64,000 bases of DNA from Ignavibacteria bacterium (GTDB taxonomy: Bacteria > Bacteroidota > Ignavibacteria > Kapaibacteriales > UBA4661), in assembly GCA_014654705.1 (NCBI GenBank), contig JACVZY010000014.1, forward strand, positions 22,921 to 86,920, given 5' to 3'. The position numbers were made by a program, and so were the translations under genes. This document shows, one piece after another, positions 17,827-27,551 of the stretch. Numbering within the stretch: the first letter of the stretch is position 1; the number at the start of each line of letters is the position of its first letter. The notes below the pieces were generated by a model. The model saw nothing but the letters and a program-made list of their open reading frames with translations, was not told the origin of the DNA and ran no database searches.

Positions 17827-18906
17827 CTATTTTTCAACGGCAGTTTGGGTTTGTGCAATCACTTCCCCGCCGTTTCGTGCGTTATTCTGCCCACTGACTA
17901 CCAGTCGTTCACCACGTTGTAAACCGCTTACAACCTCAATGTTTGTACCTCGTTCCGCGCCCAAGACGATACTTTTCATCTTGGCTATCATCTTCCCGTT
18001 CTCTGTCTCAACCACATATACGCTTGGGGATTTGATACTACCGACTATTGCCAATCGTGGTATCATGAGCGCTTCCCGTGCTTCATTGGTTCGGCGGCTC
18101 AGTTTGGCACTCATACCTACTTTGAACGGATGAGTGTTGTTATTGGGCAGTAAAACTTCGATGGGATAATTATGCGCAGCATCGCCCTTGATACTGATAA
18201 ATGAAACTGTCCCCGTGAATTTTGCATCGGGATAGACATCTGCCTTTACGATTACTTTGTCGCCCACACGCAGCTTCAATACTTCCTGCTCCGGCATATT
18301 GGCGCGAAGTTTGACGGTTGTAACGTCCACGATAGTTGCTACCGGTGCACCCGGCACGAGCATCATGCCCATGCTTGCGGGTCGCTCTACGACTGTTCCC
18401 GTAATCGGAGCAGTAATCCGTGCATCATGCAGTTGGCGCTCTGCGGCAATAAACTGAGCCTTTGCATTTTGAACGTTGAGTTCTGCGCCTTCCACTTCAG
18501 CTTCAGAGGCGTTATTTTCCTTACGAAGCTGCGTAAGGCGTTCCAAATCACGTTTTGCTTTGTCAAAGCTGGATTTTGCGACGAGATAAGCAGAGTATTT
18601 CAGAACGGTATCCACTTTCACAAGCGCCGAACCCGAACCCACGCGGTCGCCCAATTTTGCGTACACCGCTATGATTCTTCCTTGCGTCTCCGAGATAACC
18701 GCGACTTCATTTTGTGCGGCTATGGTGCCGTTTACTTCCAGATTTTCAGTAATACTCTGCGCTTCGGCAATCTGTATCGTTACCGTTGGAATAAGCACAA
18801 TAGGCTGGCTGGCTTTTGCTTCCATTGAGGCTTTATTGCGCAAAAGCAAAAAGACGATGCCGCCTACGAATAGTGCAGCAATAATTATATTTCGAGCAAT
18901 TTTCAT
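17827..18906 (-). CDS. RND efflux periplasmic adaptor (membrane fusion protein)
   Basis: The 359-residue protein has an N-terminal membrane anchor (residues 3-20) and a lipoyl/biotinyl-like half motif (VISETQGRIIAVYAKLGDRVGSGSALVKVD). It continues with an alpha-helical hairpin (about 105-155), the second lipoyl half (ARITAPITGTVVERPASMGMMLVPGAPVATI), a beta-barrel and a membrane-proximal domain. This is the AcrA/MexA adaptor layout, linking the inner-membrane RND pump to the outer-membrane channel. It opens the seven-gene minus-strand set that encodes the fused pump-channel. The start is the ATG at 18906; an in-frame TTG lies nine bases upstream. Confidence 0.92.
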   Translation of the reverse strand: MKIARNIIIAALFVGGIVFLLLRNKASMEAKASQPIVLIPTVTIQIAEAQSITENLEVNGTIAAQNEVAVISETQGRIIAVYAKLGDRVGSGSALVKVDTVLKYSAYLVAKSSFDKAKRDLERLTQLRKENNASEAEVEGAELNVQNAKAQFIAAERQLHDARITAPITGTVVERPASMGMMLVPGAPVATIVDVTTVKLRANMPEQEVLKLRVGDKVIVKADVYPDAKFTGTVSFISIKGDAAHNYPIEVLLPNNNTHPFKVGMSAKLSRRTNEAREALMIPRLAIVGSIKSPSVYVVETENGKMIAKMKSIVLGAERGTNIEVVSGLQRGERLVVSGQNNARNGGEVIAQTQTAVEK

Positions 18907-19133
18907 TATGATCAATCAGGATGGGTGAAACTGCCTAAAAACAAATTTGATTATGTGACAAAAATACGGCAAAATGTCGAGGAATGTTGCGCAGATGCAA
19001 CCGAAATGCAGAAGATGATGGACGAAGTGTCAAATTTTATTACCGATGGGTACTGCGAGATGCTGCAAGCATTGTTTCCACTGAAAGTTGCGTATATTTG
19101 CTCCTCCTCCACAAACACCCAATCAAACATCCA

Positions 19134-19754
19134 ATGGCAAAATCTCTCAAACCGCTCTTTACCGATGCAGAAACGCATTTAGCCTACGCCGACCCTGTGA
19201 TGAAACGTCTCATCGCCGAGCGTGGACATTGCACCCTGAAGCCGCACAAAGACACGTTCTACGTTCTTTGCGATTCCATCATTTCACAACAGCTTTCAGT
19301 AAAAGCAAGTGCGACTATTCTCAAGCGCTTCTGCAATCTTTTTCCCAAAGATATTCCTACTCCCGAACTGGTGCTGAAATTTAATGATGAAGATATTCGT
19401 GCTGTTGGGTGCTCCAATGCAAAAGTACGTTACATCAAGGACTTAGCAGAAAAATTTCTGGATGGTACTCTAAAGCCAAAGCAATTTTCACGCATGGAAG
19501 ATGAAGAACTCATCAAAGCACTCACAGCGGTAAAAGGGATAGGACGCTGGACGGCGGAAATGTACCTCATTTTTTCGCTCAACCGACCGAACGTGATGGC
19601 GGTGGATGATTTGGGCTTGCGAAAAGCAATGATGCAGTTGTACGAACTTCCCGAAATGCCCAAGCCGGCACAAATGCTGGCGATTGCCGAACAATGGCAA
19701 CCGTACAGAAGTATTGCGTCATGGTACTTGTGGCGCTCGCTGGATAATGGGTAA
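19134..19754 (+). CDS. DNA-3-methyladenine glycosylase II (AlkA-like)
   Basis: The 206-residue protein is an HhH-GPD base-excision glycosylase. It removes alkylated purines such as 3-methyladenine from DNA. The helix-hairpin-helix is AVKGIGRWTAEMYLIF (132-147), followed by the catalytic aspartate near 159 in MAVDDLGLRKAM. The QQLSVKASATI segment fits the family N-terminal part. It lacks the N-terminal beta domain of Escherichia coli AlkA (282 residues), as is usual for short forms. The frame is open 150 bases upstream, but homology begins at the ATG at 19134. It stands alone, divergent from the efflux operon. Confidence 0.9.
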   Translation: MAKSLKPLFTDAETHLAYADPVMKRLIAERGHCTLKPHKDTFYVLCDSIISQQLSVKASATILKRFCNLFPKDIPTPELVLKFNDEDIRAVGCSNAKVRYIKDLAEKFLDGTLKPKQFSRMEDEELIKALTAVKGIGRWTAEMYLIFSLNRPNVMAVDDLGLRKAMMQLYELPEMPKPAQMLAIAEQWQPYRSIASWYLWRSLDNG

Positions 19755-19783
19755 TGCTTTTGTGGATTCGAGGTCTCATAGAA

Positions 19784-19817
19784 AAAGCCGCTTCCAATTA
19801 AGGTCGGAAGTGGCTTT
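19784..19817. terminator. Bidirectional terminator between convergent genes
   Basis: A 12-bp stem (AAAGCCGCTTCC at 19784-19795 with GGAAGTGGCTTT at 19806-19817, one G-T pair) closes a 10-base loop. The A- and T-rich flanks allow use in both directions, ending the glycosylase gene and the opposing VIT-domain gene. Confidence 0.7.
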
Positions 19818-19844
19818 ACCATATACAAATATATCTAAAAGACT

Positions 19845-22067
19845 TCAGCTCACACGCAGTAACTTCCACATCATCCTTCCATTGGGCGTTTTCAGCACTA
19901 CGAAGTACATTCCTGTTGGTGCTTGCCCGCCTCCCAGTGTCTCGCCCGACCACCTGAATCGAATTTTTTTCTCTCCGCTCAGGGAACCTGTATCAAATGT
20001 AAAAATTTCTTGCCCGATCACATTAACGATACTGACCGTGCAGAGTTCAGGACGGAAACTTTCAGCAAGTGTAATCTCAAGTGTTGTTTCCGATGAGAAT
20101 GGATTTGGCGAGGCAGCAAAGTTAACACCAACATTTGCTGAGTGGTCTTCTACGCCGGTATTGATAGCTATTGCTCTGCCATCAGGTGCAATATCGCTTT
20201 TTATATCGCAGTTGGTACATGGTTTGAGTGTATCGTTTGGCTCTAAGGCAAGGAATGCGGTGTAGTTTGAAAGAACCCGATTTTTTATGCTCATTGCAAT
20301 AATATCACTAATAACAGCATTTGGTAAACTTGGTGAGGTTTCCATTGCACGAATATAGTTCCCAGCCCAAATTTGTTCACCAAACGGGTCGCCATTGTCC
20401 ATTTGCTGAGGCATCAGTTCTATGCTTCTGGTTACGGGACTGGAATACACAAAACCGGACATATTAACGACAAATGGCGCTGTTCCGGTAAATTTTCCTG
20501 TTTGAAGAATAACGGGAGTGTTGCCAATGCTTGTTGAACCCGTGGCTACCCCACCTTGGGTGAGCGTATATCGCCCATAACAAAAGCCACTTTTCATTGT
20601 CGTATAAAGGTCAAGAGAATTGATACTCACATTATTCACGGCTTGGGCAGTTTGTGAAACAACATTATCAAACGTTCCGGACCCAGAGCGTATGCCTGCA
20701 TAGGAACCACCTGTTATTCGTGCAAGGTTGGTATAGAGATAAGCGTTGCCGTAATAATACTGCCCATTGGCATATAGATAGCTGTACTGATTATAGACAT
20801 CAGCTATCATTATGCGTGGAAGCGGGCTTGCGAGTGCTTGCACATCCTTCAAAATTTGATTGGCATTTTGGCTGTTTGTAAACTGGTCACTATTGGAAAG
20901 AAGAAAAACAGTAGCATCTGTTCCTTTCGTTGAACTGACACTCTCGGCTAATAGCGCCGGAAGATTGCTATACAATGCCATGAGGCTAATCGTACGAAAT
21001 GTTTGGTCAATAATTTTTGCATCCATTGGCAGCCACGTTGGGCTTGCACGTTGCACAGAGAGCCGTGAGAAAATGACATTAAATGAATCGCGTTTCGAAA
21101 AATTCGTCAGAAGTGTAGATTTTATACCATCAAGCATTTGCTGAAAGGTTACCCCCGTCGTTTTGCTAGGGTCGAAGTCAAGCACCAGCGCTATTTTCTT
21201 CGCTTGAACGCGATCAGCAAAAGTTTCCGATGGAACAACCGCCATTTGATAAAAGCCCTCTGCGCCTTTCTGGAAAAAGTTCACGTACACACCATTTTGC
21301 AAGGGCGCATCGAACGCAATCGTAAGTGCGGTCGGGACTGACTGCGGAAAAGCCAGTTCTGTTTTCACGTAGTTACCATTCGCGGCATCTACCACAGGCG
21401 AAAATTTCGCTGTTGAGTTTTCCAAAACTCGGGCTGCTTTCCAGCGCTCTTGTCCCCATACAAGCACCGTCAACTTTTGTAATGGCACTGCTGATGTGCG
21501 AAGAAGTCCCATCGGGAGTGGCGCAGAAACTGTTGTTGCCGACCAATTCATCGGCACAAGATAGGTGATTTTGACCTTCCGCGTACCGCCCCCAAGCATA
21601 GGATAGACGCGCAGTTCGTAGTTATTACTACCGTTTTTGGTCAGAATTGACGGGTCGCGGCGGCGACTGACGATTGCTTCATAAATGGACGAAGCAGTCC
21701 ACCTATCCATAATTTGCGCCCGCATCACGCTATCGCCCACCCAGAGCCACGAATCGGTAACGAGGGAATTTGCAGGAAGCGTAAAATTGAGTACGGATTC
21801 TACATTGTAGGAGGAATAGGGATTACCGACGAGAAACGTGCCCTTTGCAGAAAATGTAAGAAAAAGACCATATTCTAAGTAAATTCCACGAGGTCTGATA
21901 GTCAAAGTAGCTTCGTCTATAGCACCATTTGTGCGATAGCCACGCTGTGGGTCGTTCACGGACAAATAATCTTGGGCAAAGAGGGCGGACACTGAGAGCA
22001 ATAACACACACAGAAAAGCCAACACCGCACCAAATGGTGCATTTGAACGTTTTTTAGCACGTTGCAT
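19845..22067 (-). CDS. T9SS-sorted VIT/VWA-like secreted protein, copy 1
   Basis: The 740-residue secreted protein has a signal peptide (hydrophobic core about 12-30, ending LFAQ). A VIT-type domain follows at about 45-190 (IYLEYGLFLTFSAKG, VTDSWLWVGDSVM, WTASSIYEAIVSRRRDPSIL). A VWA-like region spans about 280-430, and a T9SS type-A sorting domain about 660-740 (ASPNPFSSETTLEITL, ending WKLLRVS). In the VWA-like part the metal site reads DFDPS rather than DxSxS. The ATG at 22067 has GGAG seven bases upstream. It is a paralogue of the next gene and has exactly the same length. Confidence 0.85.
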   Translation of the reverse strand: MQRAKKRSNAPFGAVLAFLCVLLLSVSALFAQDYLSVNDPQRGYRTNGAIDEATLTIRPRGIYLEYGLFLTFSAKGTFLVGNPYSSYNVESVLNFTLPANSLVTDSWLWVGDSVMRAQIMDRWTASSIYEAIVSRRRDPSILTKNGSNNYELRVYPMLGGGTRKVKITYLVPMNWSATTVSAPLPMGLLRTSAVPLQKLTVLVWGQERWKAARVLENSTAKFSPVVDAANGNYVKTELAFPQSVPTALTIAFDAPLQNGVYVNFFQKGAEGFYQMAVVPSETFADRVQAKKIALVLDFDPSKTTGVTFQQMLDGIKSTLLTNFSKRDSFNVIFSRLSVQRASPTWLPMDAKIIDQTFRTISLMALYSNLPALLAESVSSTKGTDATVFLLSNSDQFTNSQNANQILKDVQALASPLPRIMIADVYNQYSYLYANGQYYYGNAYLYTNLARITGGSYAGIRSGSGTFDNVVSQTAQAVNNVSINSLDLYTTMKSGFCYGRYTLTQGGVATGSTSIGNTPVILQTGKFTGTAPFVVNMSGFVYSSPVTRSIELMPQQMDNGDPFGEQIWAGNYIRAMETSPSLPNAVISDIIAMSIKNRVLSNYTAFLALEPNDTLKPCTNCDIKSDIAPDGRAIAINTGVEDHSANVGVNFAASPNPFSSETTLEITLAESFRPELCTVSIVNVIGQEIFTFDTGSLSGEKKIRFRWSGETLGGGQAPTGMYFVVLKTPNGRMMWKLLRVS

Positions 22068-22187
22068 GATACATCTCCAAAAAAAATGAAAAAATTGTAA
22101 AAACTGCACCACACTTCCCCTCCTTCAGCCCTGAAGCACAGTGCATGACCGAACTTAGCATCAATGCTTTTACATAAAACAGTATGG

Positions 22188-24410
22188 TTAGGAAGTTTTA
22201 AGCAACTTCCAAACCGCAAGACCTGATGGTGTCTTCAGCATAAGGAAATATAATCCGGGAGAAGCAAATCCTCCTGATTGTATCTCACCGTCCCACCGGA
22301 ATCGCAAGACTGACTGACCTACATAACCATCAAGGGATATTGTTGTTAGGACTTGCCCCATTGCATTGCAAATACTAAGCGAACACTTTTCAGGCTGCAA
22401 ATTTTCTTTGAGTGTAATCTCAATACTTGTCTCTGTAGAAAAAGGGTTCGGTGAAATTGTACACCGCACGCCCAAGTCCGGATAATTCAATGCCACTCCA
22501 AGTTGTATGCCTGATGATGAGCCGCCACGTTGGTTATCGCTTGTTAGTGTACAGTTCTGACAAGCTCTCAATGTATCATTCGGCTCTAAAGCCAAGAATG
22601 CGGTGTAATTAGACAGCACCCTATATTCCAGACTTTTGGCAACAATCTCGGCTATTGCGGCATTGGATGGCACACTGCCGGTAGGAAGTAAGGAACTCAT
22701 ATAGTTGGCAGACCAAATTTGTTCGTTTACACCACCAATCAGCTCAATTTGTGCAGTGGTTGCTACAATCGTTTTGGCAACTGGAAGCGAAGACATAGTT
22801 CCCGCAAGGCTTAATATAAAGGGTAAAGAGCCGAGGAATTTTCCTGTTTGGAGAACCATTTTTTTTCCGTCCGTAATTGAGGCTGGTGCTAATCGCCCTA
22901 CTTGGGAACTAAGCGCTTCCGAAGTAGGAATCACACTGTATCGGCTAAAGCAAAAACCATTTTGCATCGTTGAATACATATCAAGCTGCACTGCCTTATT
23001 ACCGCTTAATGATTGAGCAGACTGAAGCGCGGCAGCGGAGATTGTCCCTAATTCTCGTGTACTAAAAGCAGCACCACCGCTTATTTGAGCGAGATTTGTA
23101 TAAAGATAGCCATTGCCATAATATGACCTACCACCAACACTGATACTCCTTCCTTTATCACAAAAATCCAAAATGGTAACCGGAGGTATTTTCTTGACTG
23201 AAGATTGCAAATCTTTAACAAGTTGGTTTGCATCAGCGCTTGAAGTAAATCCGTCACTATTTGCAACGAGCAACATAACGCCGTTATTTGCTGCGGCGTA
23301 GGTAACTCCATTAAGAACCAAATTCGGTAAAGCCCCGTAGAGCATCATTGTGTTTATGCGAGCAAATATTTTATCAAGATTATCTCTTGTCGTTGCAAGC
23401 CAAGAAGCACTGGCAAGTTCAACAGAAAGGCGAGAAAAAACGACATTAAATGAGTCTTTGGGAGAAGCATTTGCAAGCAAACTTTCTTGAAGAGACTTTA
23501 GTGTTTGGGCTAGTGTCGTGGAGCTTTTTGTTGCATCGTAGTCAATCACAATACACACTTTTTTAGGGGCTTCATTCGTTTGCAGCACCTCCGAAGGACG
23601 AAAAGCCATTTGATAAAACCCCTCTTTTCCATTATGATACGCACTGACATAAACGCCATTTTGGAGCGGGGATTTAGTTGAGAAGGTCAGCTTTTGTGCA
23701 ACACTTGGCACTTGAAGGTTTGCGCTGAGAAAATTTCCATTAGCAGTATCACGAACAGGAGCAAATACAATATCTGAAAATTCATCAACCTGCGGGGCAC
23801 TCCACCAATTATTTCCCCAAAACATGATTTTTAACGGTGGCATAAAGGCGGAGGTTTTAAGGAGATTGAGTGGCAGAGGTGCAGAAACTCGATCTGATGA
23901 CCAATCAAGCGGCACAAGGTATGCAATTTTTATTTTCCGTACACCTGTGGCGGAAATGGGGTACACCCGTAGTTCATAGCGGTCGTTGGTTTTCGTAAAT
24001 ATGGAAGGGTCACGCCGCATACCAACTATTGTTTCATAGATGGACGAAGCAGTCCAATAATCTTTTATTTGTGCTTGCATTATGCTATCACCCACCCACA
24101 GCCAAGAGTCTGTAACTATTGCATTAGGTGGCAGACCAAAATTCATAACTATCTCAAGATTTTGGTTTCCAGAGCTCGCCATTGCAGTCCCACGCGGTGA
24201 GATTGTTAGAAATAGTCCGAATTCCATATACAGATCTCGCGGGCGAACTGCCACCGTTGCTTCTTCTATTCTTCCTGTCGCTCGGTTAAATCCTTGACGT
24301 GGATCAAGAATCAATAGATAATCTACAGCCTGAGCATACATTGTTCCTACTTTAGAAAGAACAATGATAGCTGCGCAGACCATTAGCCTCAAAGCACGTT
24401 TGCGCTCCAT
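22188..24410 (-). CDS. T9SS-sorted VIT/VWA-like secreted protein, copy 2
   Basis: This 740-residue paralogue of the gene at 19845-22067 has the same order: signal peptide (about 7-26, ending MYAQ), VIT domain, VWA-like region with DYDATKS in place of DxSxS, and a T9SS sorting domain ending WKLLKTS. VIT-VWA proteins often mediate adhesion; here the weak metal site makes that uncertain. The ATG at 24410 follows AGAGGTG and gives equal lengths for the two copies, which supports both starts. The pair arose by tandem duplication and has since diverged strongly. It lies 120 bases upstream of copy 1 and may share its transcript. Confidence 0.85.
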   Translation of the reverse strand: MERKRALRLMVCAAIIVLSKVGTMYAQAVDYLLILDPRQGFNRATGRIEEATVAVRPRDLYMEFGLFLTISPRGTAMASSGNQNLEIVMNFGLPPNAIVTDSWLWVGDSIMQAQIKDYWTASSIYETIVGMRRDPSIFTKTNDRYELRVYPISATGVRKIKIAYLVPLDWSSDRVSAPLPLNLLKTSAFMPPLKIMFWGNNWWSAPQVDEFSDIVFAPVRDTANGNFLSANLQVPSVAQKLTFSTKSPLQNGVYVSAYHNGKEGFYQMAFRPSEVLQTNEAPKKVCIVIDYDATKSSTTLAQTLKSLQESLLANASPKDSFNVVFSRLSVELASASWLATTRDNLDKIFARINTMMLYGALPNLVLNGVTYAAANNGVMLLVANSDGFTSSADANQLVKDLQSSVKKIPPVTILDFCDKGRSISVGGRSYYGNGYLYTNLAQISGGAAFSTRELGTISAAALQSAQSLSGNKAVQLDMYSTMQNGFCFSRYSVIPTSEALSSQVGRLAPASITDGKKMVLQTGKFLGSLPFILSLAGTMSSLPVAKTIVATTAQIELIGGVNEQIWSANYMSSLLPTGSVPSNAAIAEIVAKSLEYRVLSNYTAFLALEPNDTLRACQNCTLTSDNQRGGSSSGIQLGVALNYPDLGVRCTISPNPFSTETSIEITLKENLQPEKCSLSICNAMGQVLTTISLDGYVGQSVLRFRWDGEIQSGGFASPGLYFLMLKTPSGLAVWKLLKTS

Positions 24411-25076
24411 GTTACACCTCTCTTCATAACGTTGAAAAATTGGCAGTACCATATCTTCGCAGACCCCGAATTGGGCTACTACCATAAAAAAATAACAGGA
24501 CTTACAGAGGAGCAAGATTCATAACATATTGAAATTATTTGTTGAATATGTAGTTGTCGAGTAAAACAATCCGCTTCTGTCTAAAGACTAAGCAGGACCC
24601 AAAAATCTACTTGTGCAAGCATTCGGCTAGAGACAAAGCCAACGATTGGCACACAAAAAACAGTATAGCTGCTTTCAGTTGAGTAAGGACAAATTAAATT
24701 TGGGCATAGTTGTCAGGCAAGAGGCTCGCACAAGAACTGCATTCCACGTGCGACATCGACAACTTACAAAATCGTGATAAATCCTCCTAGTAGCTGAAAG
24801 TAACAAGTTTCCATGACCAAAAGTCACAGATAAGACATTGACGTACTTGACTTTATTTGGTATGATGCCAACGGATACAGATATGAAGTGGTCTTGCTAA
24901 AGCATACAATCAAATCGTTTATTTGTTGCTGCTATTTTTTCTTGCTACCCCAGATTAGGTAAAGATATTTGTAATGTGCAATTTGCATTCGGACAAGAAA
25001 AACAGAACTGGTAAAATCGTCGTAAAATAGTATCTTAGGCAATAATCGTTTTCGTTTCTTAATACGGTGCTCTTCC
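24411..25076. other. 666-bp divergent intergenic region
   Basis: The region separates two divergent T9SS cargo genes and must hold both promoters. I see no convincing gene, repeat or RNA in it. It is more AT-rich than its flanks. A short open frame near 24850-24950 has no recognisable product. Confidence 0.5.
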
Positions 25077-27383
25077 ATGAGAACTATCTCCTCAATTTCT
25101 ATGCTGCTTGTTGCCGTGCTGTTTTTGTACTCGCCGCTTGCTGCACAAGTTTGGAATAATTCAACCTCTGCAAACTGGCAATCGGACTCGTGGTCACTCG
25201 GCGGCTCTTTCCCTGGTGCTGCGTCCAACTCGCTGAACGTTTTTATCGCTCCCCTAAGCAACATTACCATCACCGATGCCACACCGCCCTTTCCCATTGG
25301 AAATCTCACCATTCTAGCCACTCAAGGCACATTCAGCGTCACACTGAACGGGAGCGGAACGCTGGTTGTCAACGGAGATTTGACGGTGAACAATACGCTT
25401 GTTATCGGTAGCGGGCTACGGCTTGTGGTAAATGGTTCCCTTCGCGGAGCAGCACCGATACTTGTTTCCAGCGGTGCATCGTTAAGGCTGAACAGCACGT
25501 CCACAACTGCGGTGGAAAGTTCGGTTCGAATTTCCGCGCCTGCTCTATCACCTTACAAGGGAACGGTGGAACTAGGTGTAGGCTGGAATGGAGGCTTTTT
25601 ACCCGGCGCTGTTTTCGGTGATGAGAAAAGCCCGTTTCAAGGGAGCTTGCAGATAGCGAGCACTATGAAGCTTTCTTCTCCGCTTTATATCGGTGCTGCC
25701 GGAGTATTTGATTTTTCCCCTCAAACCAATTCCACAAATATCAGCAGCGGAAATAAACTTATCCTTGCGTCATCAGCAACAATTCTTGGAACGCTGATCA
25801 ACGTAGGATTGAATCAGTTTTTCGTAACAACCGCATTTCCACTCACACTCGGCAATGTTGGTAACACAACCTTCCCCGTTGGTCAGTCCACATCTGTCTT
25901 TGCTCCACTTAACATTAACAACAATGCTTCTCCGGCAACGTTCAGTGTGCAAGCGCTTCCCTTTGTTACTCAGCCAGTTCCTTTTGCAACTGGTAGTGCG
26001 GTTTTACGCCAGTCTATCGTTAATCAACAATGGAATGTTTCGCAGCTAACAGGCATTACACCTGGTTTCTCGGTGACCATTTCTCCGCTGTGGGTAGCGG
26101 GGCAAGAGAATGCGGGCTTCAATCGTGCAATCTCCGTTGTGAATGCTTTTACCACCACAAACGGTACGGTGTCGTCAGCTGCGAGAGCTGCAGGAAGTGA
26201 CCCTAATTATTCAGGGTACTTTCGTTCGGGCGTAACCATCACGCAGATTGCTACGAATAACCTGAACAACACGCCCATCCTCGTTTCGTCGCAGCCTGCG
26301 CCGGGAGCTATCATTTTCACACCTCCGGCACAATCTTCCGGCGCTACAATTACTATCACTGGATCTCGTCTTGCTCCCGGCGCAGGCGTTAGTATTGGCG
26401 GTGTATCAGTTCCGGCAGCAAATGTCACCCTCATAAGTGGTGGTTCTTCCGGTATTGACACGCTTCGCGTCGTCGTCCCATCAAATGCTGCTTCCGGAGA
26501 TATTACAGTAACTCAAACAGGGGGAAGTTCGACGGCTCGTAGCTATACTATTCCCGGAGTTATGTTTCAGCAGCCATTTATTTACACAGTTACCCCCAAT
26601 CCAATTCCTGCTGGTTTGGGTGATGTGGAATTAGTCATTAACGGAGCAACTTTTGGTATTCTCACACCACGAGTCGTTGCGGCTGGGAATGACATCACCA
26701 GCACAATCACTCCATCGGCAAATACAACAACACACATTACGGCTACGATACCGGGAAATGTTATTCGGAATATCGGAAGCGTAGTATTTACGGTCACAAG
26801 TTTAGACCGCTTTCCTGTTTCTACGACAGTTACGATATCCACTGCCCCCGTGCTGACCCTTACAAATCTTACTCCCTCAGTGACCAGTAGCAATCTTCAA
26901 CCTTTCACTATTAGGGTGAATGGAATTGGTTTTTCTGCCCAATCGCTTTTCACTCTCGGCAAAGATACGCTTCGAGTGATGAGCGTGCTTCGTCATATTG
27001 ATGGTTCCCTGACAGCTGTAGTCGAAGCTAGACCGGGCATACAAAGTGGAAACCTCACCGTTACGAACCTTAATAAACAAGCGGCTTCTCTGCCTTTTCT
27101 TGTCGGCACGGTTGGTGTTTTGGCAGAAGCACCGCCACAAATACTCGTCTTTCCGAATCCTGTGGAAGATATTGTGCTTGTGGAGGCGCATCGTCTCTCG
27201 CCCGGAAGCATTTTCATCACAATAACGAATGTGTTTGGTCAGAGCATGCTTTCTGCGGAAGAATCCGTTATGAGCGGACAATACCATCGGTCTTTTAATC
27301 TCAGTGGCTTGCCATCAGGTGTGTATTTGCTAGAAGTTCGAGACAGAGTGCGGCGTGTGGTTCAAAAAATTCTGAAGAAATAA
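25077..27383 (+). CDS. T9SS-sorted protein with IPT/TIG-like repeats
   Basis: The 768-residue secreted protein has a signal peptide (1-24, ending LAAQ), an autotransporter-like beta-helical N-terminal part rich in Asn, Thr and Ser (about 25-260) and a middle beta region. About three IPT/TIG-like immunoglobulin repeats follow between 410 and 685 (SGATITITGSRLAPGAGVSI, IPAGLGDVELVINGATFG, QPFTIRVNGIGFSAQS). The type-A sorting domain starts near 698 (VFPNPVEDIVLVEA) and ends in RRVVQKILKK. The sorting domain directs export by the T9SS and attachment at the surface. The biochemical role is unknown; adhesion or matrix binding is plausible. Confidence 0.85.
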   Translation: MRTISSISMLLVAVLFLYSPLAAQVWNNSTSANWQSDSWSLGGSFPGAASNSLNVFIAPLSNITITDATPPFPIGNLTILATQGTFSVTLNGSGTLVVNGDLTVNNTLVIGSGLRLVVNGSLRGAAPILVSSGASLRLNSTSTTAVESSVRISAPALSPYKGTVELGVGWNGGFLPGAVFGDEKSPFQGSLQIASTMKLSSPLYIGAAGVFDFSPQTNSTNISSGNKLILASSATILGTLINVGLNQFFVTTAFPLTLGNVGNTTFPVGQSTSVFAPLNINNNASPATFSVQALPFVTQPVPFATGSAVLRQSIVNQQWNVSQLTGITPGFSVTISPLWVAGQENAGFNRAISVVNAFTTTNGTVSSAARAAGSDPNYSGYFRSGVTITQIATNNLNNTPILVSSQPAPGAIIFTPPAQSSGATITITGSRLAPGAGVSIGGVSVPAANVTLISGGSSGIDTLRVVVPSNAASGDITVTQTGGSSTARSYTIPGVMFQQPFIYTVTPNPIPAGLGDVELVINGATFGILTPRVVAAGNDITSTITPSANTTTHITATIPGNVIRNIGSVVFTVTSLDRFPVSTTVTISTAPVLTLTNLTPSVTSSNLQPFTIRVNGIGFSAQSLFTLGKDTLRVMSVLRHIDGSLTAVVEARPGIQSGNLTVTNLNKQAASLPFLVGTVGVLAEAPPQILVFPNPVEDIVLVEAHRLSPGSIFITITNVFGQSMLSAEESVMSGQYHRSFNLSGLPSGVYLLEVRDRVRRVVQKILKK

Positions 27384-27551
27384 ACTCTCGTGAATTCAAG
27401 AAGTCTTTCAAATTTAGCAATAGAAAAAACTATTGCATGGCACTGAGATACATCATTGATATTGGCTAACAAATTCCATTTTTACCATACTTGCAATTTT
27501 CTCCTTTGAAAAAACTTCAATCCTCTATTATTCAACTCTTTGCCTACTTTT

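Noticed and set aside
24932-25321. 129-codon minus-strand frame across the start of the TIG-repeat gene
   Set aside because: It overlaps the signal peptide of a well-supported gene on the other strand and has no domain features.
27417-27436. 7-bp hairpin GCAATAG/CTATTGC after the TIG-repeat gene
   Set aside because: The stem is short and AT-rich with no T run; not enough for a terminator call.
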